Of a stretch of 64,000 nt of DNA, positions 1-8,539 are shown piece after piece. The notes under the pieces were generated by a model that saw only the letters and a list, made by a program, of their open reading frames with translations, did not search any database and was not told the DNA's origin. The DNA lies in NCBI GenBank assembly GCA_028768545.1, contig CP054838.1, positions 4,213,001-4,277,000 of the forward strand, in the 5' to 3' direction. The position numbers were made by a program, and so were the translations under genes. The DNA is from Desulfobacter sp. (GTDB taxonomy: Bacteria > Desulfobacterota > Desulfobacteria > Desulfobacterales > Desulfobacteraceae). Position 1 is the stretch's first letter. Each line of letters begins with the position of its first letter.

Positions 1-921
1 TTAGATATTTCCAACCTTGCTCAGATGGCTGAGCTTTCATCGATTGCCGAAGCCGGGCAGCAGGCAGCCAAAGCCAAAGAAGAAGCAGATGCCAAGGCAG
101 ACAAAATGGCCCTGCTCACCTTTAAGAACGGGGAAGCCGAACATTTTGCAACGCCCCTGAGCATTGTCGAAAGAATCGAACGGATCAAGACCTCGTCCAT
201 CGAACAGATCGGCGACAGAAAAGTGGTTCAATACCGAGGCGGATCCCTGCCGCTCTATGAATTAAGCCAGGTGGCAGACTTGGAAGAACTCCCGGTCAAA
301 GATCAGCAGGAGGTCATTGTATTTAAGGTCAAGGAAAAAGAACTCGGCCTCATGGTGACTCCGCCGGTGGATGCGCTGGAGGTCCAGCTCAACATTGATA
401 CCAGTACCCTGAAACAGACCGCCATCAGCGGGTCCATGATCATCAACGACCATACCACCCTTTTGGTGGATATATTTGAACTGGTCAAAACCATGAATCC
501 CGAATGGTTTTCAGAAGAGGCCAAGGTTGCGGCAGGAATGGCTGAGGAGGGAGAAAAAATTCTCTTGTTTGCCGAAGATTCCGCCTTTTTCAGGAACCAG
601 GTTAAAAGCTTTATGGAAGAAGACGGATTCAAGTTCATTGAAGCAGAAGACGGGCTGATTGCCTGGGAACTGCTCAAAGAGCGGGTGGATGAAATCGACC
701 TTGTGGTCACGGACCTTGAAATGCCGAATATGGACGGATTTGAACTCACCAAACGGATTAAAAATGATCCCAAATATTCCCATTTGGGCGTCATTGCTCT
801 GACCTCATTGGCCAGCGAGGCCCATATCGAAAAAGGTAAAGCCGTGGGTATTGACGAATATGAGATCAAACTGGACCGGGAAAAACTCATGGCCGTTGTC
901 AGAAGATACCTCAGTCTTTAA
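1..921 (+). CDS. cheA: CheA C-terminal part (CheW-like plus receiver domain), 5' end outside window
   Basis: The frame is open from base 1, with no stop before the first ATG at 25, so this is probably the 3' part of a larger gene. After an Ala/Lys-rich linker (about residues 10-28 from that ATG) comes a CheW-like coupling domain (about 29-165), then a receiver domain (about 178-298). The receiver shows an acidic pair (AEDS), the phospho-acceptor Asp in VVTDLEMPNMDGF, the Thr/Ser of ALTS and a late Lys in EIKLDRE. This order fits CheA histidine kinases with a fused receiver, common in deltaproteobacteria; the kinase core would lie upstream. A stand-alone CheV has the same two domains, and only upstream sequence can decide. 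Role: signal relay from chemoreceptors to the flagellar motor. It heads cheW-cheB-cheR on the same strand. Confidence 0.8.
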   Translation, partial: LDISNLAQMAELSSIAEAGQQAAKAKEEADAKADKMALLTFKNGEAEHFATPLSIVERIERIKTSSIEQIGDRKVVQYRGGSLPLYELSQVADLEELPVKDQQEVIVFKVKEKELGLMVTPPVDALEVQLNIDTSTLKQTAISGSMIINDHTTLLVDIFELVKTMNPEWFSEEAKVAAGMAEEGEKILLFAEDSAFFRNQVKSFMEEDGFKFIEAEDGLIAWELLKERVDEIDLVVTDLEMPNMDGFELTKRIKNDPKYSHLGVIALTSLASEAHIEKGKAVGIDEYEIKLDREKLMAVVRRYLSL

Positions 922-952
922 TCGCCTGATGGACTTGCGCAAAGGAGATAAA

Positions 953-1403
953 ATGAACGAAGACACCATTGAAAACACCTCGACTGATCTTGAATTTTCA
1001 ACCTTCTATGTGGGGGGCGCCTTGTGCGGGATTAATATCCTTAATATTCAGGAAATCAACAAGCATTTTGAATTCACCAAAGTTCCCCAGGCATCTGAAT
1101 ATATCAAGGGGATACTGAATTTAAGGGGACGTATTGTCACCATTATCGATCTGGGTAAAAAGCTTGGGTTAGATTCTGTCAATAACGGCAAGGACAACAG
1201 GAACATCATTGTAAACTCAGAAGACGAACATATCGGTCTTCTGGTAGATTCAATCTCTGATGTGGTATTGACCCAGAAAGAAAAAATTGAACCGGCCCCT
1301 TCCAATATCGGGGGGGGTCAAAGGAAAATTTTTCCAAGGGGTGTTAAAAACAGAGAACCAACTGATTGGCATACTTGATATTGATGAGGTACTCAAAGAA
1401 TAA
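953..1403 (+). pseudogene. cheW: CheW coupling protein, frameshifted at a G8 run
   Basis: The start is ATG 953, 10 bases after an AAAGGAG-type ribosome site. The first 120 or so residues are a normal CheW fold (FSTFYVGGALCGINILNIQE, then ILNLRGRIVTIIDLGKKLG), which would bridge receptors and CheA. At 1310-1317 there are eight G in a row; past this point the frame turns into an unrelated tail that stops at 1378. One base fewer restores GVKGKFFQGVLKTENQLIGI and a proper CheW end, with the stop at 1401-1403 overlapping the cheB ATG by one base. The span of 451 nt is one base over a multiple of three. Either a real frameshift at a slippery tract or a sequencing slip. Confidence 0.85.
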
Positions 1404-2478
1404 TGGAATCCATTAAAGCTGTGGTTGTGGATGATACGATCGTTTACCGGAAAATAGTTGGCGATGTATTAAAGGAGATGCCCGGAATAGAAGTGGTGGG
1501 AACGGCCAATAACGGCAAAATTGCCTTATCCAAAATCAAAACCCTGAAACCGGATTTGATCACCCTGGACATTGAAATGCCCGAAGTCAGCGGCATAGAA
1601 GTGCTTCAGGAACTTCGGAGCATGGAGAATCCCCCCATCATAGTCATGCTCTCCACCCTGACCCAGCAGGGCAGTGAAATGACCATCAAAGCCTTGGAAC
1701 TTGGTTCCTTTGATTTTGTGCCCAAGCCTGAAGATGGTAAGATGGCCGAAAATATGCTCAAGGTCAAACAAGCCTTAGAGCCCATTGTCAAACAGATTAA
1801 GCTCAGAAAAAGGGGCGGAAAAGCACTTGGGACCAGCAAGCCTGCCCCTGTAAGACCTGCCCCTAAAAAGGCGGTCCCGGCCTGGGCTGCCCCCCCAAAA
1901 AAACGGGGATCATTGGAATCGGTATCTCAACCGGGGGGCCCAACGCTTTGACAAAAATGATTCCCATGCTGCCGGCAACCTTAACGGCCCCGGTTCTCAT
2001 TGTCCAGCACATGCCGCCTATGTTTACGGCATCCCTGGCCAACAGCCTCAACAAAAAGGCTGCCCTTGAAATCAAAGAGGCTGAGGATGGTGATATTATC
2101 CAGGCAGGACGGGTATTGATCGCCCCCGGCGGAAAACAGATGAAAATAGTGGCCGGTGCTGACGGCCTCACCCGAAAGATAAAAATCACGGACGACCCAC
2201 CGGAAAATTCCTGCAAACCGTCTGTTGATTACCTGTTCAGATCCATAGCCCAGCCTTATGTCGGCAGGGCAACCGGTGTGATCATGACCGGGATGGGGTC
2301 AGACGGATCAAAAGGGCTTGTTCAGATGAAGAAAAACGGCAGCACCGTCATCGCCCAGGACGAGGCCAGTTGTACGGTATTTGGCATGCCCAAAGAGCCG
2401 ATTGAATCAGGACTTGCCGATATCATCGCACCATTGGACAAGATAGCGGACGAAATAGTAAAAACCGTGGTACTCTAA
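1403..2478 (+). pseudogene. cheB: CheB receptor methylesterase, frameshifted in the linker
   Basis: The N-terminal receiver domain (about residues 1-125: VVVDDT, LDIEMPEVSG, STLT, PKPED) and the C-terminal methylesterase domain are in different frames. The esterase half has the expected catalytic Ser (GISTGGPNAL), His (VQHMPP) and Asp (MTGMGSDGSKG). CheB removes methyl groups from receptor glutamates, opposing CheR two genes on. The shift lies at or near a run of seven C and seven A (1890-1903) in the Pro/Lys/Ala-rich linker; the span is one base short of a multiple of three, so restoring one base gives KTGIIGIGISTGGP. As written, translation gives a receiver ending at 1951 and possibly a separate esterase fragment from 1948. 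Confidence 0.87.
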
Positions 2479-2506
2479 CATCAGACCAACAGCCATACAC
2501 TAAATT

Positions 2507-3349
2507 ATGACAAAAATCACCGTAACTCCCGAAGAGTTCAAAACATTTGCCAAGTATATTCTGGACATATCAGGTATTGCCCTGGATGTGGGAAAGGAAT
2601 ACCTTTTGGAAACCAGGCTCAATGCCCTTCTTGGCCAATATGGATGCAACTCGTATTCGGAGTTGCTCAACAAGGCAAAGCTGGATTTCAAAAAAGAAAT
2701 TGAAAATAATATCATTGATGCCATTTCCACTAATGAAACCTATTTTTTCAGGGATAAATCCCCGTTTCAACTGCTTCAACACAAAATTTTCCCGGACCTC
2801 ATCGATAAACGGTCTGCAAAAAGCATAGGCAAACCCACCCTCCGCCTTTGGAGTGCTGCCAATTCAACGGGTCAGGAGATTTACAGCATTGCCATGACTC
2901 TCCTGGAAATGGGGGTATCCCCCAAGGATTACAACATTAAGCTGTTTGGCACAGATATCTCAGATGCAGCCATTGCCCAGGCCAGTTACGGAAGCTATAA
3001 TAAATTTGAAGTGGCCAGAGGTTTAGACCCATCCCGACTCAACAAATATTTTGTCCCCCAGGAGGACCGCTACAAAATAAAAGATGAGCTCAGGGCCATG
3101 GCCCAGTTTAAAAAAATGAACCTCATGAAACCTTTTGTGGGGATCGGCAAGTTTGATATTGTGCTGTGCCGAAACGTCATGATCTATTTTACCAGTGAAG
3201 ACCGACGTAAAATCTATGCCAATATTGCCAAGGTGCTGGAGCCTGACGGGTATCTGCTCATTGGCTCCACAGAATCCTTGGTCAATGATACTGACTTGTT
3301 TGCCTCCAATAAATATTTAAATTCTGTATTTTATCAATTTAAAACCTGA
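2507..3349 (+). CDS. cheR: CheR chemoreceptor methyltransferase
   Basis: A complete 280-residue protein of normal length. It has an N-terminal all-alpha CheR domain (about 1-80) and a C-terminal SAM-dependent methyltransferase domain (about 85-280). Recognisable pieces are the NETYFFRD segment, LRLWSAANSTGQEIYSIAM in the SAM-binding region, LFGTDISDAAI, IVLCRNVMIYF and GYLLIGSTESL. It methylates glutamates in chemoreceptors for adaptation, acting against CheB. It starts 29 bases after the cheB stop, in the same operon direction. The SAM motif reads SAANSTGQE where most relatives have a Cys-containing SAGCSTGEE-like form, a mild variation. Confidence 0.93.
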   Translation: MTKITVTPEEFKTFAKYILDISGIALDVGKEYLLETRLNALLGQYGCNSYSELLNKAKLDFKKEIENNIIDAISTNETYFFRDKSPFQLLQHKIFPDLIDKRSAKSIGKPTLRLWSAANSTGQEIYSIAMTLLEMGVSPKDYNIKLFGTDISDAAIAQASYGSYNKFEVARGLDPSRLNKYFVPQEDRYKIKDELRAMAQFKKMNLMKPFVGIGKFDIVLCRNVMIYFTSEDRRKIYANIAKVLEPDGYLLIGSTESLVNDTDLFASNKYLNSVFYQFKT

Positions 3350-3362
3350 AAAGGTCATTACC

Positions 3363-5033
3363 ATGGGTACGATCAACGAAAATGAATTTATTGAGGAACT
3401 GATTTTCTGCCTTAATGAGGAGGACGTTGTTAAGGCCAAAGCCCTTCTCCAGTTTGCCTCTGATACCAATATCAATGCCGATATTCAAAAAAAAGCCCTT
3501 GCAGAGCTTGGCAGGGGCCAAGCCACTCTGGTCTTTCCCCTTCTTGAATTCTTGACAAAACTTGAAATCAAAAATGTGGAGGTTCAAGAGGGTCTGTACG
3601 ACCTGATTCTTGACAAGGCTTACGGGAATACAGATCGGGTCATCGAGTATATTGGCCAAAATGAAAAACCGACCCGGATGCAATTCATAAAGGCGGCCGG
3701 AGATCTTTATCTCAAGGAAACCGCCCCGACCCTGGCCCGTGTGATCCAAACGGAACAGGATCCGGATATCATCATGCGGGCAGTCATATCACTCGGCGTA
3801 CTCCGTTCAGAAGAAAACGTTGACGTCTTTTCTTCCCTGACCGCTCACCCTGATCTGTCCGTGCGCAAGGCAGCCATTTTTGCCATTGCCGAAAACAATA
3901 CGCCCAAGGCTGTGGATACGCTTTTAACCTTTTTGGGAGAAAATGAAGACACCAATAAACTTGCGGTTGAAGCCCTGGCTGATATGCAGGACCTTTATGC
4001 CCTTGAAAAAATGACCACCCTGCTCAGGTCTTCCATCACCATTGTCAGGGATACGGCCATAGATCAGCTCATGAAGCTTGGAAACAAGGCAACCCCGTTG
4101 CTCACCCGGGCCTTTAAAAATGCAGAGTCAGATTACCTGATCCATTTGATTACCACCCTGGGGTATATCAGGGATCCAGCCGCAATCTCACCGATTTTAG
4201 ATATTATCAACACCCAGCCCAAGGATGCCAATATCAGGCAGGCAGCCTATGAGGCCATGGAAAGAATCCCCTCTCCCAAAACGGCCATCTGCCTTGCCCA
4301 GGGACTCCAGGATCCCGTTGAATCCGTAAGGATGAGCGCGGCCCGTGCCATTGATAAAAATTTATCAAAACCCCTGGTGGCAGGACTAAAAAATATTATC
4401 AGACAAGGCTCGGATCAATCCCTGATGACGGTTGCAGCCCTTATTGACACAGAGGCCGGCAATATTTTTAACTTTCTTGTGGAAGAAGAATCCTTTCAAA
4501 CCCTGGCTCAAAAACACATTATTGAAGCTGCAACCCCTGCCACCCGAAACACCTTTTTAAAACAGATGGCCGGCATTGGCCAGAAAGAATTTGCCAACAA
4601 AATCCTTGAACAATCCCCTGAAAAACCCAAAACCGACAGCACCCTAAAAATCATTGTGGTGGATGACTCCAAAATGATGCTTAAATTATATCAAAACAAA
4701 TTGTCAGCCCTGGGGTTTGATTCCCAGACCTTTAACCGGCCTGAAGATGCCATTCCCGAAATTCTTTCACAAGGGGCCAATCTGGTGATCACGGATTTAA
4801 ACATGCCCAATATCAGCGGCCTAGAACTCACCTGTGAAGTCAGAAAAAAATTTAACCGTAAAGATCTGCCCATCCTCATGATCACGACCCAAAGCGATTT
4901 TGTAGAAGAAAAATCCGGGGATGTTGATGTAAATGATGCCCTGTTAAAAAAATCAGGCATCAATCAGGTATTGCACAAACCATTTTCTGATGATGACTTT
5001 AAAAAAGCCATTTTAAAATTTCTGACCCCCTAA
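3363..5033 (+). CDS. HEAT-repeat protein with C-terminal CheY-like receiver
   Basis: 556 residues. About residues 60-400 are short alpha-helical repeats of HEAT/PBS-lyase type (for example LSVRKAAIFAIAENNTPKAV and DANIRQAAYEAMERIPSP). About 427-556 form a receiver domain: IIVVDDSKMML with the acidic pair, phospho-acceptor in VITDLNMPNISG, Thr in MITTQS and Lys in LHKPF. No output enzyme or DNA-binding domain is seen, so it may be a phosphorylation-controlled scaffold or CheA sink. It starts 13 bases after cheR and its TAA overlaps the PBP start by one base (TAATG). Co-transcription with cheR points to chemotaxis; the partner bound by the repeats is unknown. Confidence 0.85.
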   Translation: MGTINENEFIEELIFCLNEEDVVKAKALLQFASDTNINADIQKKALAELGRGQATLVFPLLEFLTKLEIKNVEVQEGLYDLILDKAYGNTDRVIEYIGQNEKPTRMQFIKAAGDLYLKETAPTLARVIQTEQDPDIIMRAVISLGVLRSEENVDVFSSLTAHPDLSVRKAAIFAIAENNTPKAVDTLLTFLGENEDTNKLAVEALADMQDLYALEKMTTLLRSSITIVRDTAIDQLMKLGNKATPLLTRAFKNAESDYLIHLITTLGYIRDPAAISPILDIINTQPKDANIRQAAYEAMERIPSPKTAICLAQGLQDPVESVRMSAARAIDKNLSKPLVAGLKNIIRQGSDQSLMTVAALIDTEAGNIFNFLVEEESFQTLAQKHIIEAATPATRNTFLKQMAGIGQKEFANKILEQSPEKPKTDSTLKIIVVDDSKMMLKLYQNKLSALGFDSQTFNRPEDAIPEILSQGANLVITDLNMPNISGLELTCEVRKKFNRKDLPILMITTQSDFVEEKSGDVDVNDALLKKSGINQVLHKPFSDDDFKKAILKFLTP

Positions 5034-6955
5034 TGGTTTTATCCCGAAAAAAGATGTATGGGGGGATTATTTTTATCGGCCTGATGGCCGGCCTGATGGC
5101 CGGTGCATTCTACGGGCTCATATATGACCTGCCCGAAATTAATCACTTAAAACAATTTAAACCCTCGGCGGTTACCTCGGTTTACTCTTCGGACAAAAAG
5201 GTAATCACCCGGTTTTATTTGGAAAAAAGATTCCCCATTTCCATTGATATGATACCGGATCATCTCAAGCAGGCCCTGATTGTCACCGAGGATCGGGCCT
5301 TTTTCAAACATTCCGGTGTTAATCTCAAGGCCATTGCCAGGGCTGTATTTCACGACATCAAGGCCGGCAGCTTTAAACAGGGGGCATCAACCCTGACCCA
5401 GCAGCTGGCCAAAACCCTGTTTTTGTCACCTGAAAAATCCATTCTCCGGAAAATCAGAGAAGCCATCCTGGCCATCCAGATCGAACGCAGGTACACCAAA
5501 AACGAAATCCTTGAACTCTATTTCAACCTGGTCTACCTTGGATCAGGGGCTTACGGGGTTGAGGCGGCATCCAGAACCTATTTTGATAGCTCTGCCGCAG
5601 GACTCACCCTTGGGCAGGCCGCCTTGATCGCCGGACTGCCCAAGGCACCGAGTGTTTATTCTCCTCTGAACAATCCAGACCGGGCAAGACAGCGACGCTC
5701 TATTGTCCTTAAACAACTTCTGGATACCGGTAAAATCACTGCCAAGGCCTTTGACCTGGCAAATGCAGAACCCGTCACAGTCCAGTCGTCGGGAGAACTT
5801 GCACCGCCGGCACCTTTTTTTGTCTCCTATCTGAAAAATATTTTGGGCAAAACCCCCAGCTTAACCTATACCAACGGCCTTGCCATTCATACCACCTTGA
5901 ATTTAAGGCTCCAAACCATTGCTGAACATTCCCTTGTTCACCACCTAAAGCAGCTTGAGCTGCGGATGGAAAAAAATAAAATCCAATCCCCAGACCCCGA
6001 AGCCGCCTTGATTGCATTGGATATCCACACCGGTGCCATCCTGAGCATGGTCGGTGGAAAAAATTTTAATAAAAACAAATTTAACCGAGCGGTCCAGGCC
6101 ATGCGCCAGCCCGGATCTGCTTTTAAACCCCTGGTCTATGCCGCAGCCGTTGAAAAAGGGTATGAACAAAATGACATCCTCACAGATGCGCCGCTCACCT
6201 ATACCCTGCCTCATTCCAAAACATGGACGGTTAAAAATTTTTCAAGATCCTTTAGCGGCGATATGACCCTTAGAAAGGCCCTGGCCTTGTCCAAAAATAC
6301 CCCTGTGGTCAGGCTCATGGAAAAAATCGGCCCCCAAACTGTCATTGATTTTGCCCGAAAAGCCGGTATTACGGCCCGGTTGAATCCATATCCTTCTTTG
6401 GCTCTGGGAACAGCGGAGGTAAGTCTCATCGATTTAACTTCCGCCTATACCCCCTTTCCCAACCACGGGGTCCGGGCCCTTCCATTTGCCATTGAAAAAA
6501 TCGTTGACCCGGACGGCCAAATTCTTTTTACCCACACAATCAAAAAAACTGCGGTTACAGACCGGGTCTCGGCTGCCATCATGACCGACATGCTCAAGGG
6601 GGTTGTTTATGAAGGCACAGGGAAAAAAGCCAGCCATATCAAAAAAGAAATCGGCGGGAAAACCGGTACCACAGATCAGTATAAAGATGCATTGTTTATC
6701 GGGTTCAGCCCGGACATTGCCTGCGGTGTCTGGGTGGGAAACGACAATGCCACCACACTTGGGCCCTATGAAACAGGGGCAAAGGCCGCCCTTCCCATCT
6801 GGATTGACTATATGCAAGCCTTTCTCAAAGACAAGCCCTATCAATATTTTGATATACCCGACCAAACCAAAATGATATATATCCACCCGGATTCGGGAAC
6901 CCGATTCTCCCAAAAAGCCCCCGGCACGACCCAGGCCATGGTGAGAAGCAAATAA
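5033..6955 (+). CDS. mrcA: Class A penicillin-binding protein (PBP1A type)
   Basis: 640 residues. A membrane anchor near residues 8-28 is followed by a GT51 transglycosylase domain (TEDRAFFKHSGVNLKAI, QGASTLTQQLAKTLF, NEILELYFN) and a transpeptidase domain with SxxK in GSAFKPL, SxN in SKNTPV and KTG in GGKTGTTDQYKDALF. It polymerises and cross-links peptidoglycan in the periplasm. It is shorter than E. coli PBP1A and lacks an obvious OB insert. The start codon overlaps the stop of the HEAT/receiver gene, so translation is probably coupled although the two functions are unrelated. No lesion is seen. Confidence 0.93.
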   Translation: MVLSRKKMYGGIIFIGLMAGLMAGAFYGLIYDLPEINHLKQFKPSAVTSVYSSDKKVITRFYLEKRFPISIDMIPDHLKQALIVTEDRAFFKHSGVNLKAIARAVFHDIKAGSFKQGASTLTQQLAKTLFLSPEKSILRKIREAILAIQIERRYTKNEILELYFNLVYLGSGAYGVEAASRTYFDSSAAGLTLGQAALIAGLPKAPSVYSPLNNPDRARQRRSIVLKQLLDTGKITAKAFDLANAEPVTVQSSGELAPPAPFFVSYLKNILGKTPSLTYTNGLAIHTTLNLRLQTIAEHSLVHHLKQLELRMEKNKIQSPDPEAALIALDIHTGAILSMVGGKNFNKNKFNRAVQAMRQPGSAFKPLVYAAAVEKGYEQNDILTDAPLTYTLPHSKTWTVKNFSRSFSGDMTLRKALALSKNTPVVRLMEKIGPQTVIDFARKAGITARLNPYPSLALGTAEVSLIDLTSAYTPFPNHGVRALPFAIEKIVDPDGQILFTHTIKKTAVTDRVSAAIMTDMLKGVVYEGTGKKASHIKKEIGGKTGTTDQYKDALFIGFSPDIACGVWVGNDNATTLGPYETGAKAALPIWIDYMQAFLKDKPYQYFDIPDQTKMIYIHPDSGTRFSQKAPGTTQAMVRSK

Positions 6956-6977
6956 AGAATGTCCAACGAGGAAACAC

Positions 6978-7433
6978 ATGATAAGAAAAGCTCTGCTGGA
7001 TGATGTCAGCCAGATCCATTCCCTGCTTCAGTTTTATAGTAAACAAGGAGATCTTTTGGCCCGGCCCCTAAGCCAGCTATACGATCATATCAGAGATTTT
7101 TGGGTGTATGAAGATCCTGAGACCCAAAAGGTTGTGGGCTGCTGCGCCCTGCAATTCTGCTGGGAGACCCTTGCTGAAATCCGTTCCCTTGCCGTTGATC
7201 AGGCTTTTACCCATAAAACTATCGGCAGTTCGCTTGTGGAACGCACCATCCAGGAAGCCTTTTATTTTAAAATCAAAGAATTGTTTACCCTGACCTACCG
7301 CCCAGAATTCTTTGACCGGTTTGGATTTTCCCAAATTGACAAGGCAGCGCTTCCGGTAAAGGTCTGGTCCGATTGTATCGGCTGTGTCTCCTACCCTGAC
7401 TGCGATGAAATTGCCATGCTCAAAAAATTTTAA
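6978..7433 (+). CDS. argA: GNAT acetyltransferase, short N-acetylglutamate synthase type
   Basis: A 151-residue single GNAT domain. The core acetyl-CoA region (IRSLAVDQAFTHKTIGSSLV) is followed by LTYRPEFFDRFGF and a Cys-containing tail, KVWSDCIGCVSYPDCDEIAM. That tail is typical of the short ArgA-like enzymes that make N-acetylglutamate for arginine synthesis in bacteria lacking classical ArgA. No kinase-like domain is present. It starts 22 bases after the PBP stop with AACGAGGAAACAC before the ATG, so it is likely in the same transcript. Substrate assignment is by family resemblance; another small-molecule GNAT role is possible. Confidence 0.75.
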   Translation: MIRKALLDDVSQIHSLLQFYSKQGDLLARPLSQLYDHIRDFWVYEDPETQKVVGCCALQFCWETLAEIRSLAVDQAFTHKTIGSSLVERTIQEAFYFKIKELFTLTYRPEFFDRFGFSQIDKAALPVKVWSDCIGCVSYPDCDEIAMLKKF

Positions 7434-7459
7434 AACCGGCTGGCCAGCTCTTTTGTTTT

Positions 7460-8515
7460 TCAGGCGTAAATCATTTTATAGGGAATAGGGGGATATTTGA
7501 TTACGGCCGGTTTGGGAAGGATATGCTCCTGGGCCACGGTCAGCCAGTTGGTATCAAAGTTAAGCTCCCTGAGACGACCGCCCTCAGAGGGCAGCGCATG
7601 GCTGGTATAGTCATAACGCACATTGAGAATGCAGACATAAAATTTCCCCTGCCGTGCCACCACATAATTTTTGGTAAAACTATTTCTTGGGATACCGCCA
7701 AGTTCAGCCAGTTTGTTTACCTGGTCCGGCCTGAGTTTAACCAGCAGGGATTTAGAAACCCCCTTTTCATCAATCCTGAGCAGGTTCCTGGATTCACTGG
7801 AAGAGACATAAATGGTGGTAATCCCGCCAAACTGCCTGAAATACTGGGCCGCCACAATGGCTGCGGTCCGCCGGCCCCCGGACATCACAGGCACCCCGTA
7901 ATATTCAAACAATTTTTTTTGCATGTTTTCTGCGTATTTATCCCCTTTTTCATAGAGATCCTTGGAAATATAACGCAGGGATTTGGCCAGATCTTCCGAG
8001 GCATCGGCAATGGGCCAGTCCACCCTGACATGAAAATGGGTCAGGGCGTATTGAACCTTGGTTCTCTGATTTCTCTGGATGAGCAGGGCATAATCCACAG
8101 GCAGCAGGGAGCGGAGCAGGGAAAAGAATTCTCCGGTCTCAAAATACTTTAAATTCCGATTGTAATTTTCAACATCCGGAAAATATTTATGGCGGAGAAG
8201 ATTGGTCTTGGTGGTTTTATTGGCATCAAAATATCGGATATACTTTTTATGCTTTTTGTCGATAAAATCTTCTGAAAATATGATCAAAAAAGAATTCTGG
8301 GCATCAAACTCCACCGAGGGAATTCTCGCCCTGGGTTTGAGTTCCCGGAGTTCCACAAAGGGATAAGGGGTTCTGATCCTTAAAAAATTATTATAGGATC
8401 CTACCAGGGAATACCCAATGACAAACTGATCAAGTTCATCTCTCAACACCTGGTAATATGACCGTCTCAACCGGTCTTCCCTGCTCAGACACTCTCTTGA
8501 TGTACAAAATTTCAC
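7460..8515 (-). CDS. Conserved-looking protein of unknown function (351 aa)
   Basis: I do not recognise a family. The protein is soluble, rich in Arg, Lys and Tyr, with no signal peptide or membrane segment. It begins MKFCTSRECLSREDRLRRSY and contains charged and aromatic stretches such as KKHKKYIRYFDANKTTKTN and a Gly-rich segment, VPVMSGGRRTAAIVAAQYF. It is convergent with the argA-like gene and lies 24 bases downstream of pgk on the same strand, so it may be transcribed with pgk. Coding character is good: long open frame, codon use like the neighbours, no lesions. Function cannot be inferred from context. Confidence 0.7.
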   Translation of the reverse strand: MKFCTSRECLSREDRLRRSYYQVLRDELDQFVIGYSLVGSYNNFLRIRTPYPFVELRELKPRARIPSVEFDAQNSFLIIFSEDFIDKKHKKYIRYFDANKTTKTNLLRHKYFPDVENYNRNLKYFETGEFFSLLRSLLPVDYALLIQRNQRTKVQYALTHFHVRVDWPIADASEDLAKSLRYISKDLYEKGDKYAENMQKKLFEYYGVPVMSGGRRTAAIVAAQYFRQFGGITTIYVSSSESRNLLRIDEKGVSKSLLVKLRPDQVNKLAELGGIPRNSFTKNYVVARQGKFYVCILNVRYDYTSHALPSEGGRLRELNFDTNWLTVAQEHILPKPAVIKYPPIPYKMIYA

Positions 8516-8539
8516 GATCTTATCCCTTTTTGATAAAAA

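Noticed and set aside
7434..7459. Terminator between argA-like gene and the 351-residue gene
   Set aside because: GCTGGCCAGC has no loop room; the T-run alone is not enough.
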